Source of the DNA: Faecalispora anaeroviscerum
GTDB taxonomy: Bacteria > Bacillota > Clostridia > Oscillospirales > Acutalibacteraceae
Direction: 5' to 3'
DNA: 64,000 bases
NCBI RefSeq assembly: GCF_947568225.1
Contig: NZ_CANOOQ010000001.1
Location: 1,612,001-1,676,000 of the forward strand
Shown: positions 15,916 through 25,391 of the stretch, in pieces
Numbering within the stretch: position 1 is the stretch's first letter
Layout: each line of letters opens with the position of its first letter
Made by a program: the position numbers and the translations under genes
Notes under the pieces: generated by a model
What the model was told of the DNA's origin: nothing
Databases searched by the model: none
What the model saw: only the letters and a program-made list of their open reading frames with translations

Positions 15916-17126
15916 TATTTCGCCACCTCCTCCGCGTCGATCATCGCCTTAGCCGGCACTACCGTGCCGGGCGCGATCACGCAGTTTTCTCCTACCACAG
16001 CGACTCCCCACTTGGATTTATCGTCCATATCCTCGGGCCTGGCCCCAATCACGGCGCCCTTGCCGATGACAGCATTTTCAGAAACTATGGCATACTGAAC
16101 AACAGCGCCCTCTTCCACCCTGCTGCCCGGCATAATGATCGAATCGCGCACGATCGCACCCGGCGCAATATAAGTGCCGGCAAACAGCACCGTAAAATCC
16201 ACCTCGCCGTACACGTTGCAGCCTTCGGCAATCAGCGAATTCTGCACCATGGCCTCCGGTGAAAGGTAATGCGGCGGCATCACCGGGTTGCGGGAATAGA
16301 TTTTCCACGAAGGCTCGCCCAAATCCAGCTCGGTATGCGGGTTGAGCAAATCCATGTTCGATTCCCACAGGCTTTCAATCGTCCCGACGTCCTTCCAGTA
16401 GCCGCTGAACTCGTAAGCAAACATTCTCTCGCCCGCATCCAGCATCGTTGGCAGAAGATCCTTGCCAAAATCGTTGGAGGATTGGGGGGTGGCTTCATCC
16501 TGCTCCAGATATTTTCGCAGCTTGTTCCACGAGAACACGTAAACCCCCATGGAGGCTTTGTTGCTTTTCGGTTTTTTAGGTTTTTCATCAAACTCGTAGA
16601 TGGAGCCATCCTCGCGAGTATTCAGGATGCCAAAACGCGAAGCCTCTTCCCAAGGCACCTCGATCTGAGCAATGGTGCAGTCCGCTTCTTTCTCCTTATG
16701 ATATGCAACCATCCTCGAGTAATCCATCTTGTAAATATGATCACCCGAAAGGATTACCACATAGTCTGGGTGGTACCTCTCGATAAAGGGAATATTCTGA
16801 TAAATGGCATTTGCCGTTCCCTTGTACCAATCGGCCTTGCGTCCGCGCTGATACGGTGCCAGCATATGAACACCGGCATCCATGCTGTCAAGATCCCAAG
16901 GCTGGCCGCTGCCTATGTAATCATTCAGTACCAGAGGCTGGTACTGAGTAAGCACCCCCACCGTTTCAATTCCGGAATTAACACAGTTGGAAAGCGGGAA
17001 ATCAATAATCCGATACTTTCCGCCGTAGGGCACCGCAGGCTTTGCCAGATTTTTGGTCAGCACCCCCAAGCGGCTGCCTTGCCCGCCGGCCAGCAGCATG
17101 GCGACAACTTCTTGTTTTGGCAACAT
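15915..17126 (-). CDS. glgC: Glucose-1-phosphate adenylyltransferase
   Basis: A 403-residue catalytic ADP-glucose pyrophosphorylase, making ADP-glucose from ATP and glucose-1-phosphate. Motifs: MLLAGGQGSRLGVLTKNLAKP (nucleotide loop), FPLSNCVNSGIETVGVLTQY, WYKGTANAIYQN, VVILSGDHIYKMDY and FDEKPKKPKS. The C-terminal beta-helix hexapeptides follow. This is the committed, normally allosterically controlled step of glycogen synthesis. It lies between glgB and glgD. Confidence 0.97.
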   Translation of the reverse strand: MLPKQEVVAMLLAGGQGSRLGVLTKNLAKPAVPYGGKYRIIDFPLSNCVNSGIETVGVLTQYQPLVLNDYIGSGQPWDLDSMDAGVHMLAPYQRGRKADWYKGTANAIYQNIPFIERYHPDYVVILSGDHIYKMDYSRMVAYHKEKEADCTIAQIEVPWEEASRFGILNTREDGSIYEFDEKPKKPKSNKASMGVYVFSWNKLRKYLEQDEATPQSSNDFGKDLLPTMLDAGERMFAYEFSGYWKDVGTIESLWESNMDLLNPHTELDLGEPSWKIYSRNPVMPPHYLSPEAMVQNSLIAEGCNVYGEVDFTVLFAGTYIAPGAIVRDSIIMPGSRVEEGAVVQYAIVSENAVIGKGAVIGARPEDMDDKSKWGVAVVGENCVIAPGTVVPAKAMIDAEEVAK

Positions 17127-17169
17127 CGTAACTTACCTCCTTGGCTAGTGTTTTGAAAAGCGCCGCTGA

Positions 17170-19107
17170 TTATGATGGCTGTTTCGGCAACCGGCTGCCG
17201 TTCTTTTGCGTACGGCGCCGCCTGCATTTTAAATAGAAGACGGACATGGGCGGCAGCGTAAGGCTGACGCTTTGTTCATACCCGTGCATGGGAATCGGAT
17301 GAGAAGAAATGGAGTCCCCGTTGGTAACGCCGGTACCGCCAAACTCGATTTGATCGGAAGAGAACACCTCCTGGTAGACGCCGTCCCACGGCACGCCGAT
17401 ACAGTAGTTTTCCCTTTGAATCGGCTGAAAATTACAAACGACAATGAGTTCTTTTCCCGCCTGATCGATCCGGCGGAACGAAATAACACTCTGAGTGTAA
17501 TCATCGTTCGAAATCCAGGAAAAGCCCTCCCACGAAAAATCAATCTGCCACAGGGCGGAATTCTCCAGGTAGAAGTGATTCAGCGCTTTAAAGAAGCACT
17601 GGGCCTGCTGATGCAGCGGATATTCCAGCAGGAACCATTCCAGCTGCTTTTCATTATTCCACTCAACAAACTGGCCGAATTCTGTGCCCATAAAAATCAG
17701 CTTTTTCCCGGGATGCGCCATCATATAGCTCATAAACGCACGCACACCGGCAAGCTTTTCTTCATTATCGCCAGGCATTTTATTGATCAGCGAGCATTTA
17801 CCGTGTACCACCTCGTCATGTGAGATGGGTAAGATAAAGTTTTCGGAAAAAGCATAGACAAATGAGAATGTGAGGCTGTCGTGATTATACCTGCGGTAAA
17901 CCGGGTCGAGCGACATATACCGCAGCATGTCGTTCATCCAGCCCATGTTCCACTTATAGTTAAAGCCAAGCCCACCGCAGTAGGTAGGGCGCGAAACCAG
18001 CGGCCACGCGGTGGATTCCTCCGCAATCATCATCACATGCGGCGACACCTCGAACACCGCTTCGTTGAGCTTCTGAAGGAACGTAACGGCCTCCAGATTC
18101 TCCCGCCCGCCCTGCTCGTTGGGAATCCATTCGCCTGCCTTACGGCTGTAATCAAGATACAGCATCGACGCTACCGCATCTACCCGAATTCCGTCAATAT
18201 GGTACTGCTCCAACCAGAACACTGCGCTGGAAATCAGAAAGCTGATCACCTCACTGCGGCCATAATCGAACACCAGTGTTCCCCAGTCTTTATGCTCACC
18301 CTTTTTTGGGTTCGCATATTCATAGCAAGGGGTACCGTCAAAGCGGGCCAGACCGTTTTCGTCCTTGGGAAAGTGAGCGGGAACCCAGTCGAGAATCACG
18401 CCGATCCCCACCTGGTGGCATTGATCGACAAAATACATAAAATCCTTCGGCGTGCCATAGCGTGAGGTCGGCGCAAAATAGCCTGTCACCTGGTAGCCCC
18501 AGGAGCCGTCAAACGGATATTCCGTGAGGGGCATCAGCTCAATGTGCGTATACCCCATTTCTTTCACATATGGAAGAAGCTCTTCGGCCAGCTGGCGGTA
18601 GGAATAAGGGCTGTCATCCGGATTTCTGCGCCAAGAGCCCGCGTGCAACTCGTAAATATTCACCGGCTGATTGTAGTGGGGCTTCTGTGCCTGACGGCGC
18701 TTCCACGCCGCATCTTTCCACGAAAAACCATCCAACGAATAATATTTGGAGGCGTTCCCAAAACCGTTTTCAAAATGGAAGGCATAGGGATCGCTTTTAA
18801 ATACCTCGGTGCCGTCCGCCTGCCCAACGCAGAATTTATAAGACATGTACTCGGGCAGAACAAAGGGCAAATAGCCCTCCCAAACGCCCTGGCTGATTTT
18901 CTTCATCGGATACTCGTCGGCATCCCAGTCGTTGAACTCGCCCGCAACAGAAACAGAAAGAGCGTTCGGCGCCCAAACCCGGCATACCATGCAGGGGGAC
19001 CCGTCCCGTTCTGTTTCATGCATGCCCATATACTCATAAGCCTTGCAGTTCGTGCCTTGATGAAACAGAAAAAGCGGCAAACTGGAGCCCTGCGTTTTCG
19101 ATGACAT
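17170..19107 (-). CDS. glgB: 1,4-alpha-glucan branching enzyme
   Basis: A ~645-residue GH13 branching enzyme that makes alpha-1,6 links. An N-terminal CBM48 (CRVWAPNALSVSVAGEFNDWD) is followed by the catalytic barrel: nucleophile aspartate in DGIRVDAVASMLYLDYSR, acid/base glutamate in MMIAEESTAWPLVS, and the third acid block LPISHDEVVHGKCSL. A C-terminal beta domain ends in a basic tail. I start at ATG 19107 preceded by GGGAG; an in-frame extension to 19146 has weaker support. It is the first gene of the glycogen operon. Confidence 0.95.
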   Translation of the reverse strand: MSSKTQGSSLPLFLFHQGTNCKAYEYMGMHETERDGSPCMVCRVWAPNALSVSVAGEFNDWDADEYPMKKISQGVWEGYLPFVLPEYMSYKFCVGQADGTEVFKSDPYAFHFENGFGNASKYYSLDGFSWKDAAWKRRQAQKPHYNQPVNIYELHAGSWRRNPDDSPYSYRQLAEELLPYVKEMGYTHIELMPLTEYPFDGSWGYQVTGYFAPTSRYGTPKDFMYFVDQCHQVGIGVILDWVPAHFPKDENGLARFDGTPCYEYANPKKGEHKDWGTLVFDYGRSEVISFLISSAVFWLEQYHIDGIRVDAVASMLYLDYSRKAGEWIPNEQGGRENLEAVTFLQKLNEAVFEVSPHVMMIAEESTAWPLVSRPTYCGGLGFNYKWNMGWMNDMLRYMSLDPVYRRYNHDSLTFSFVYAFSENFILPISHDEVVHGKCSLINKMPGDNEEKLAGVRAFMSYMMAHPGKKLIFMGTEFGQFVEWNNEKQLEWFLLEYPLHQQAQCFFKALNHFYLENSALWQIDFSWEGFSWISNDDYTQSVISFRRIDQAGKELIVVCNFQPIQRENYCIGVPWDGVYQEVFSSDQIEFGGTGVTNGDSISSHPIPMHGYEQSVSLTLPPMSVFYLKCRRRRTQKNGSRLPKQPS

Positions 19108-19146
19108 GTGAATCCACTCCCTTCCAGAGCTTTCTAATTTCATCAT

Positions 19147-19790
19147 ACCACAAATTCCTAAAATTTCAATAGTTTTTAGTAATTCTCTTAAAACAATCAG
19201 GTTAGCAACTCTGCTAATTTGTTTATATCATACAAATAATTGCCAGTTTGATTAGGTAATGGGTTGGAGAACCCAACAGAGAATCTATTCCAACAATCGA
19301 TACACTGAAAACCGGATGTTCCTTTTCCCTGACCAGGTTGGGAAAAAGGAATAAGAAATGAAATCGCGTGTGTTTCAGTGGCATTACAGTATCTTACTGG
19401 ATTGACAGTGTCGGATTTTAGAAAAAAGAGGACGCGCCGTATTTTTGCCGTATATAAAAACGTGCATGTGTTTTATGCACATACACCGTTATCAAGCTCC
19501 GGCCAACCGAATATTTCTTCATCTCGTGGGAAAGTACCACTTGCCGTTTTGCTGATTTGCTTACTAGTATATCCAGCACAAATCAGTAAATTTTACAATT
19601 ATCCTTCTTACTACTGATGATGATCGAATAAAGCTCAAAAGGCTCTATCCGATTATGAAAAAAATTTAGATATTAGGTTAATAACTATAAGTGATATTTC
19701 TTCACTAAAATTATATAAGACATTTTTTTATGTATATTATGGATGGAAAGCGCGATATAGGAAACATATTCTGTAATAAAATGAATTACT
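19147..19790. other. Gene-free intergenic region before the PocR-MCP gene
   Basis: About 640 bases with no convincing gene. Left part holds the glgB upstream region; 19303-19380 is a large palindrome; the right part is AT-rich and should hold the promoter of the downstream sensor gene. A 79-codon plus-strand frame at 19378-19617 begins inside the palindrome and lacks a ribosome site, so I do not call it. Confidence 0.6.
19303..19380. repeat. Palindromic intergenic repeat, 78 bp
   Basis: Outer arms CACTGAAA / TTTCAGTG and inner arms TTCCTTTTCCC / GGGAAAAAGGAA. Same two-tier hairpin architecture as the other intergenic palindromes in this window, though its sequence is more diverged. Confidence 0.65.
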
Positions 19791-19808
19791 TTTAAGGAGA
19801 TGACTGGA

Positions 19809-20855
19809 ATGATTCGAATGAGGCAAGACGGCAGTATTGACATGGGTGTACTGGAAATAAACGATATTGTAGATATTACTTTGCTGCAAAATTTTCAAGA
19901 CAACTTTGCAGTTAGCATGGACTGTGCAAGCGTGACGGTGGACAGAAGCGGAAATCCGGTTACTGACCCGAGTTCGTATTCGAAGTTTTGTGACCAATAT
20001 GTACATAAAAGCAAAATTGGTGATGAAAGATGTGCCCACTCTCACAATCGGATGGGGCAGGAAGCCGCACGCACCGGAAGGCCCTATGTGGGGCAGTGTC
20101 ATGCCGGGCTGATCGATTTTGCCGCCCCGATCATCGTCCACGACGAATTGATTGGAACCGTGCTGGGCGGACAGCTCCTTTCGGAAAAGCCTAAGGAAGA
20201 TTATTACCGTGAAGTTGCAAAAAAAATCGGCTCCAGCGAAGATGGTCTTGTCGATGCGGTGAAAGAAATAAAAGTTACGGAAAAAAGAAATATTAATGCT
20301 GCGGCTGAAGTGCTGTTTATTGTGGTAAACACACTTGCGGAAAACGGGCTTGCAAAGATAAAACTGCAAATGGTCGCTAAGCAGCTGGCCAATAAGTTTG
20401 TCGATATTTCCGCTACTTTAGAGGAACTTGCGGCATCTGCCCAGAGTATTGGCGAACAGCAGAAGCAGTTGAATCAGGAAATTGAACAGATCGGAAAGTT
20501 CACACGGGAAATCAATGGCATATTAAAATCCATTTCTCAAATTGCGACGAACACCATGCTGCTTGGTTTTAATTCTTCGATTGAAGCGGCGCGAGCAGGA
20601 GAAGCCGGCAAAGGATTTGCCGTGGTTGCGCGGGAAATTCAAAATCTTTCGGAAAGTTCAAAAAAGACCGCAGAAAATATTTTACAACTTACACAGCAGA
20701 TTACAACATCCATTGACAGTACGCTTCAAAGCTCACAGTCCACCTTATACACGACAACGGAACAGACAAAAGCAATGGAAAACGTGTCCAATGCGGTTCA
20801 GGAGATTGTCGGATTGGCGGACGAGCTTGACAATATGATGAAAGCTACCCGCTAA
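19809..20855 (+). CDS. Soluble PocR-domain methyl-accepting chemotaxis-type sensor
   Basis: A 348-residue cytosolic protein. Residues ~10-155 form a PocR ligand-binding domain (LQNFQDNFAVSMDCASVTVD, then CAHSHNRMGQEAARTGRPY and GQCHAGLIDFAAPIIV with the conserved cysteines). After a helical linker, residues ~195-340 carry the MCP signalling hairpin (TNTMLLGFNSSIEAARAGEA, GKGFAVVAREIQNLSESSKK). No transmembrane segment is present. PocR domains bind small carbon compounds such as diols or hydrocarbon derivatives. Start chosen at ATG 19809, nine bases after AAGGAG. It is monocistronic with its own terminator and no che genes nearby. Confidence 0.9.
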   Translation: MIRMRQDGSIDMGVLEINDIVDITLLQNFQDNFAVSMDCASVTVDRSGNPVTDPSSYSKFCDQYVHKSKIGDERCAHSHNRMGQEAARTGRPYVGQCHAGLIDFAAPIIVHDELIGTVLGGQLLSEKPKEDYYREVAKKIGSSEDGLVDAVKEIKVTEKRNINAAAEVLFIVVNTLAENGLAKIKLQMVAKQLANKFVDISATLEELAASAQSIGEQQKQLNQEIEQIGKFTREINGILKSISQIATNTMLLGFNSSIEAARAGEAGKGFAVVAREIQNLSESSKKTAENILQLTQQITTSIDSTLQSSQSTLYTTTEQTKAMENVSNAVQEIVGLADELDNMMKATR

Positions 20856-20895
20856 TAAGTATCACTATACGAATAAGTTCTTGAAGTGTCTCCTT

Positions 20896-20938
20896 ACAGT
20901 AAAACCTCCTGCCGCAGAACGGCAGGAGGTTTTACTGT
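20896..20938 (+). terminator. Terminator after the PocR-MCP gene
   Basis: A 19-base perfect stem (20896-20914 with 20920-20938) and five-base loop. The arm contains TTTTACTGT, so the T-tract lies in the stem. Confidence 0.8.
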
Positions 20939-21325
20939 AAACAGGATGATACCAAAGTGTTATACCGGTTCAATAGTACAGCTTATATTTAGTCCTTTTC
21001 CAGAGGTAACTCATGGAATAATATCTTGGCCTTGTTTAAAAAATAAATCTTACACAAAGACACCATAAACAGCATTGACAATTGAACTTGAATTCTTTTG
21101 ACAGTTCTTGCAGTAACATAACAAAACACCCCTTGTTAAATTGCAAAAACAAAATAACAAAGAGTGTTAATACTTGTGTTATGATAGCCATATTGTTACT
21201 CGTATAAATACGGTACAACGAAAACCGTTGTTATAACAAAAACGGCTTATTTACAATGAAACTGGTCTTAGCGAAGCATGACAACTATTTTAAACCATCA
21301 AGAATCATAAGGTTTAATGCGGTTT
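20939..21325. other. AT-rich gap before gap, no gene seen
   Basis: Nearly 390 bases with only short chance frames. It contains the gap 3' region and several TTGTTA/TAACAA inverted pieces (for example CCGTTGTTATAACAAAAACGG split around 21226-21246) that could terminate the gap transcript. I see no ribosome site or coding bias. Confidence 0.5.
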
Positions 21326-22342
21326 TTATTTATGATCGACACTGAACATGTGCTTGATCAAATCGAGCACCTTGTTGCTGTAACCCCACTCATTGTCATA
21401 CCAGCTAACCAGCTTGACAAAATTGGGATTGAGCATGATGCCTGCTTCTGCATCGAAAATGGAGGTGCGGGGGTCACCCAGGAAATCGGAGGAAACAACG
21501 GCATCCTCGGTATAGCCCAGAATACCCTTCATCTCGTTTTCGGAGGCTCCCTTCACGGCTGCGCAGATTTCTTCATACGTAGCGGATTTCTCCAGACGGC
21601 AGGTCAGGTCAACCACAGACACATCCAGGGTAGGAACGCGGAAGGACATACCGGTCAGTTTCCCCTTCAGCTGAGGGATCACCAGAGTCGCAGCCTTCGC
21701 CGCGCCGGTGGACGAAGGAATGATATTGCCGGAAGCCGCTCTGCCGCCTCTCCAATCTTTCGCGGAGGGGCCGTCTACGGTCTTCTGAGTAGCGGTGGTG
21801 GAGTGAACCGTCGTCATCAGGCCTTCTGCGATGCCGAACTTATCGTTGATGACCTTCACCAGCGGAGCCAGGCAGTTGGTGGTGCAGGATGCGTTGGAAA
21901 CAACCGTCATATCGGAGGTATATACATCGAGGTTGACGCCGCATACAAATGTGGGGGTGTCATCCTTGGCCGGAGCGGAAATAACAACCTTCTTTGCGCC
22001 GGCCGCAATGTGAGACGAGGCCTTTTCTTTTGTGGCGAATACACCAGTGGATTCCACAACATATTCTGCGCCGTCAGCGCCCCACGGAATGTTAGAGGGG
22101 TCCTTTTCTGAATGAACGTTGATTGCTGTGCCGTTTACAACCAGCTTGCCACCCTGTGTGCCGATTTCGCCCTCAAATCTGCCGTGCATCGTATCGTACT
22201 TTACCATGTACACCATGTAATCCAGATCAATGAAGGGATCGTTGATCCCGACGATCTCGAATACATCCGGCTGAGCCACCGCCGCACGGAAGACCAGACG
22301 GCCGATTCGGCCAAATCCGTTGATGCCAATTTTAATAGACAT
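21326..22342 (-). CDS. gap: Glyceraldehyde-3-phosphate dehydrogenase, type I
   Basis: A 338-residue phosphorylating NAD-dependent GAPDH of glycolysis. Motifs: KIGINGFGRIGRLVFRA (NAD loop), the catalytic cysteine in SNASCTTNCLAPLVKV, HSTTATQKTVDGPSAKDWRG, RAASGNIIPSSTGAAKA and WYDNEWGYSNKVLDLI. Length and start (MSIKIGING) are standard. It is apart from the pgk-tpiA-gpmI cluster 10 kb away and has its own promoter. Confidence 0.97.
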   Translation of the reverse strand: MSIKIGINGFGRIGRLVFRAAVAQPDVFEIVGINDPFIDLDYMVYMVKYDTMHGRFEGEIGTQGGKLVVNGTAINVHSEKDPSNIPWGADGAEYVVESTGVFATKEKASSHIAAGAKKVVISAPAKDDTPTFVCGVNLDVYTSDMTVVSNASCTTNCLAPLVKVINDKFGIAEGLMTTVHSTTATQKTVDGPSAKDWRGGRAASGNIIPSSTGAAKAATLVIPQLKGKLTGMSFRVPTLDVSVVDLTCRLEKSATYEEICAAVKGASENEMKGILGYTEDAVVSSDFLGDPRTSIFDAEAGIMLNPNFVKLVSWYDNEWGYSNKVLDLIKHMFSVDHK

Positions 22343-22389
22343 AGTACAACCTCCTAAAATCGATTTAAAGCTTTCCTTGTCTTTCCATT

Positions 22390-22418
22390 ATTTTATATGA
22401 TTTTCAGGAATATTACAA
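22390..22418 (-). promoter_or_regulatory. Probable sigma-A promoter of gap
   Basis: TTGTAA (22418-22413), 17 bases, TAAAAT (22395-22390) on the minus strand, about 50 bases before the gap start. Confidence 0.6.
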
Positions 22419-22437
22419 GACATTGCGAAAAATTTAA

Positions 22438-23310
22438 CTAATTAACACTTTGATTTTCATGTCTGGCATCAGCATTCCCTTTGCAGGCCAGTTTTACACC
22501 CAGCGAGACTAAAAACAGCGCGATCACCAAGTACAAAACGCTGCTCTCCATACTCATGGAGCAGAACACTCCCCGGCCCATGGCATACATTAAAAGATTC
22601 GGCACCGTAACGGTCAGCGCAAGCAAGCCGTAGCACATACTGGTGGAAACCATCAGCCGGCGGCTTTTGAGGTCGTCCACACCGGCCCAGAAGCGCGATT
22701 GGGCAAACAGGCATAGGAGCAAAAAGATCACCATAAACATGGAATACAGGCTCTCAATTGTGTTGACTACCTCGGTGTACCTGACAAACATCACCGTTAG
22801 ATCCAGGCAGGACCACAGCGGCACGATCAGCGCACCGGCCGGCAGAGCCACATAGGGGTTCCTGCCCGTTGCCAGACCCCAGGTGAGTACCAGAAAATTA
22901 ATGGACGCCAACATTCCGAACAGCGCCAACGCTCCATACAAGCCCGGGTGCTGCACCCAGACTGGCAGCTGCTGCAAACCGTCGTCATAAAAGTTATCGC
23001 GCCCGGCCGCCACCAGCATCAGCTGGTGCAGCGAATAAATCAGCAGTGCGGCGCCGCTAAGGCCACCGAAGATCACTGTCGGAAATCCGGACAAATCCCC
23101 AAAGGTAAACGAAATGGATTTTTCACGGTACGACAGCAGCAGAATCCCCGCGCAGCCCAAAACCAACGCAACAGACACAATCGCCGCCGTTACGTTCCCA
23201 TCCGTAAAAAAACCTGTCTTACTGTCTACAAAGTTCATCAGCTGATACAGGCGAATCGGTATCGCCAAAACACACGAGACCGCAAATGCGATCCACATTT
23301 TTTTCATCAT
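22438..23310 (-). CDS. Polytopic membrane protein of unknown function
   Basis: A 290-residue protein with about seven hydrophobic segments (first MWIAFAVSCVLAIPIRLYQL, last VLYLVIALFLVSLGVKLAC). The layout of an N-terminal helix with a conserved RLYQL and paired helices is reminiscent of small sensory or permease-like membrane proteins, but I cannot assign a family. ATG ATG at the start follows AAAGGG. It is transcribed toward gap but gap has its own promoter. It is divergent from spoIID. Confidence 0.7.
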   Translation of the reverse strand: MMKKMWIAFAVSCVLAIPIRLYQLMNFVDSKTGFFTDGNVTAAIVSVALVLGCAGILLLSYREKSISFTFGDLSGFPTVIFGGLSGAALLIYSLHQLMLVAAGRDNFYDDGLQQLPVWVQHPGLYGALALFGMLASINFLVLTWGLATGRNPYVALPAGALIVPLWSCLDLTVMFVRYTEVVNTIESLYSMFMVIFLLLCLFAQSRFWAGVDDLKSRRLMVSTSMCYGLLALTVTVPNLLMYAMGRGVFCSMSMESSVLYLVIALFLVSLGVKLACKGNADARHENQSVN

Positions 23311-23454
23311 GCTTTCTGGCCCTTTCTCATCTTGTTCGGCGGTCGCGCAGCGATGTCCCCCGTTTTGGCAGTTTTCTGAAGTCTATGACCCATTTTATAT
23401 CACGCATCCCGCAAAGTCAATACAGGTGTATGCTTTGCGGGGAAAGGAGCCCGT

Positions 23455-24480
23455 ATGAAAGGAAAAACCGCATGGTGCATGATTTTATTCTTACTGCTGC
23501 TGCTCATCCCCTTGATCGCGCTGGGCGCAAAGGTGCCGGACAAAGAATCCGGCTCCCCTGCGTCTTCCGCCGTAGAAAGCAGCCAGTCTGCGCCACAGTC
23601 CGCAACCGGTCCGCCACAAAGCACCCAGACAGCCGCTGTTTTTAAGATTTTGGATGAGCCCACCGGAGAGGTGCTGACGGTTGATGATAAGGAATTCCTC
23701 TACGGAGCCGTCGCGACGGAGATGTCTCCCGAAAGCCCGATGGAAGCCCTCAAAGCGCAGGCGGTGAGCGCTTACACCTATTACGGCCGCCTGCGGGCGC
23801 AGCAGAAGGAGAAACCGGACGCCTCACTGAAGGGTGCGGATTTTTCGGCTGACATTTCCGGCTGGAAGCTCTACACCACCAAAGCGGAAATGCAGAAGCG
23901 CTGGGGCACCAAATTTGACACCTACTACCAGACGCTGGGAAAGGTAGCCGACGCGGTTTACGGCCAAACGCTGCAAAGCGACGGCCAATTGATCTGCGCG
24001 ACGTATTACGCGATTTCCTCCGGCAATACGGAGGCTGCCAAAGACATTTGGGGTGGGGATTACAGCTACCTGGTGCCGGTTGCAAGCCCCAGCGACGTTA
24101 GCGCGAGTGGTTACAGCACCACCGTGTCTTTGGCCGCTCAGCAGGTGCAGCAAGCGGCACAGAAGCAATGGGGAATCTCTTTGAACGGCGACCCCTCCGC
24201 GTGGTTCGGCAAGGCGGAACGAACGACCTCCGGCTCTGTGACGAATCAAACGCTCGGCGGAAAAACCGTCAAGGGTGGCGAGGTTCGCACGGCGTTCGGC
24301 TTGCGCTCCGCAAATTACACAGTCACTTACGCCAAGGATAAATTCACCTTCTCAGTCAAGGGCTACGGCCACGGCGTGGGCATGAGCCAGGCCGGGGCGG
24401 AATACATGGCGCAACACGGCTCCAACTACAAGCAAATCCTTGAATGGTATTACCCCGGCGCGAAGCTTGTTTCCACCTGA
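23455..24480 (+). CDS. spoIID: SpoIID/LytB domain protein (stage II sporulation protein D)
   Basis: A 341-residue protein with one N-terminal membrane segment (MILFLLLLLIPLIALGA), a Ser/Gln-rich linker and a SpoIID domain: GAVATEMSPESPMEALKAQA with the catalytic glutamate, VSAYTYYGRLRAQ, SSGNTEAAKDIWGGDYSYL, and the C-terminal GYGHGVGMSQAGAEYMAQHG. SpoIID is a lytic transglycosylase that degrades denuded peptidoglycan during engulfment. Length equals B. subtilis SpoIID. No spoIIIA or sigma-E genes are adjacent. ATG 23455 follows GGAAAGGAG. Confidence 0.9.
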   Translation: MKGKTAWCMILFLLLLLIPLIALGAKVPDKESGSPASSAVESSQSAPQSATGPPQSTQTAAVFKILDEPTGEVLTVDDKEFLYGAVATEMSPESPMEALKAQAVSAYTYYGRLRAQQKEKPDASLKGADFSADISGWKLYTTKAEMQKRWGTKFDTYYQTLGKVADAVYGQTLQSDGQLICATYYAISSGNTEAAKDIWGGDYSYLVPVASPSDVSASGYSTTVSLAAQQVQQAAQKQWGISLNGDPSAWFGKAERTTSGSVTNQTLGGKTVKGGEVRTAFGLRSANYTVTYAKDKFTFSVKGYGHGVGMSQAGAEYMAQHGSNYKQILEWYYPGAKLVST

Positions 24481-25270
24481 GCGCATAAATCAAGGCTTGC
24501 CCCCGTGCCGGGGCGGGCTTTGCTTTTCTTGTAACAGAATTTGTTTTTTCTCTGCGGGGGTTCCCCGTGGAAATTCTGCTGGCGCAGGGCTTGCCCCTCA
24601 TGCCGGGGCGGGCACTTCCTTTCTTGCGAAAAGAAAGGAAGCAAAGATTCGCCAAGGCTCCGCCTTTGGAATCCGTTTAGGGGAACGGCTCCTGAAAGCA
24701 TCACCGACAACCCTCGGGAAGGCGCTCCATTGAAAATGCTCACTCTCCGAGCTTGATCTCGAAATAAGTCTTGCTATCCCGTCTGTCGGCGGGCATTTTC
24801 AAAGCGCTCTCGTTGGCTCGCAGTTTTTCGGTGCGGCTTCGCCGCTGAACGCAATTAGTTAACTGTCTGTTTTCACAAAACAAGGTGCGCTTGTTGGCTC
24901 GGAGAAGAATGCTTTCTGTTAGCGGAGAGATCCTTTTTTGTTTTTGCGGGCATCTAAGCTTTCTTACGCACAAGCTGCGCGCACAGGCTTGTTCCTGTGC
25001 GGAAAATTCGCACCAGAGCGGGAGCTCCTCCCGGTTTCCAAAGGCAGAGCCTTTGGTCGTTGAGAGGGGATCCAAGGGGAGAGAATCGAAACTCTCCCCT
25101 TGGAAGGCCTTTGCTTACTTTCGTCCTTTCACGAAAGTAAGTGCCCGCCCCGGCATGAGGGGCAAGCCCTGCGCAAGCAGAATTTTCCCGTGAGGCTACT
25201 CACAGAAAAAAGCAGCTTGTTCACCTGTGAACGCAACAAGGGACTGCCCTCTCGGGCAGCCCCTCTTTTT
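24481..25270. repeat. Gene-free block of inverted repeats and hairpins
   Basis: About 800 bases without a credible gene. A 36-base segment at 24582-24617 recurs exactly inverted at 25139-25174, and similarity extends on both sides (about 24542-24660 against 25100-25215). A shorter related piece lies at 24493-24518. Local hairpins occur at 24652-24669, 25038-25056 and 25072-25103. The open frames here are low-complexity shadows of the repeats. It may be a decayed non-autonomous element or a structured intergenic repeat. Confidence 0.7.
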
Positions 25271-25271
25271 T
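25240..25271 (+). terminator. Rho-independent terminator at the end of the repeat block
   Basis: Stem GGGACTGCCC / GGGCAGCCCC (25240-25249 with 25254-25263), followed by TCTTTTTT. Oriented plus; the nearest plus-strand gene is spoIID, far upstream. Confidence 0.75.
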
Positions 25272-25298
25272 GTCATATTTCGCACAAATATGCACAAA

Positions 25299-25332
25299 GC
25301 GGCGGTCTGGAAGATGAAGTCCAAACCGCCGC
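25299..25332 (-). terminator. Hairpin after the surface protein gene
   Basis: GCGGCGGT (25299-25306) pairs with ACCGCCGC (25325-25332), with an inner TGGA/TCCA pair. It lies downstream of the minus-strand surface protein gene; the T-tract after it is weak. Confidence 0.5.
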
Positions 25333-25391
25333 CACGCAAATACAGCTAACAGAAATTATTTAGTTCCTTGCGAACCTTTACTTGCTTTTAA

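Noticed and set aside
19378..19617. 79-codon plus-strand frame
   Set aside because: Begins in a palindromic repeat, no ribosome site, composition unlike the neighbours.
21036..21218. 60-codon minus-strand frame
   Set aside because: AT-rich chance frame with no start context.
24740..25075. 111-codon minus-strand frame in the repeat block
   Set aside because: Low-complexity, no ribosome site, made of the inverted repeats themselves.
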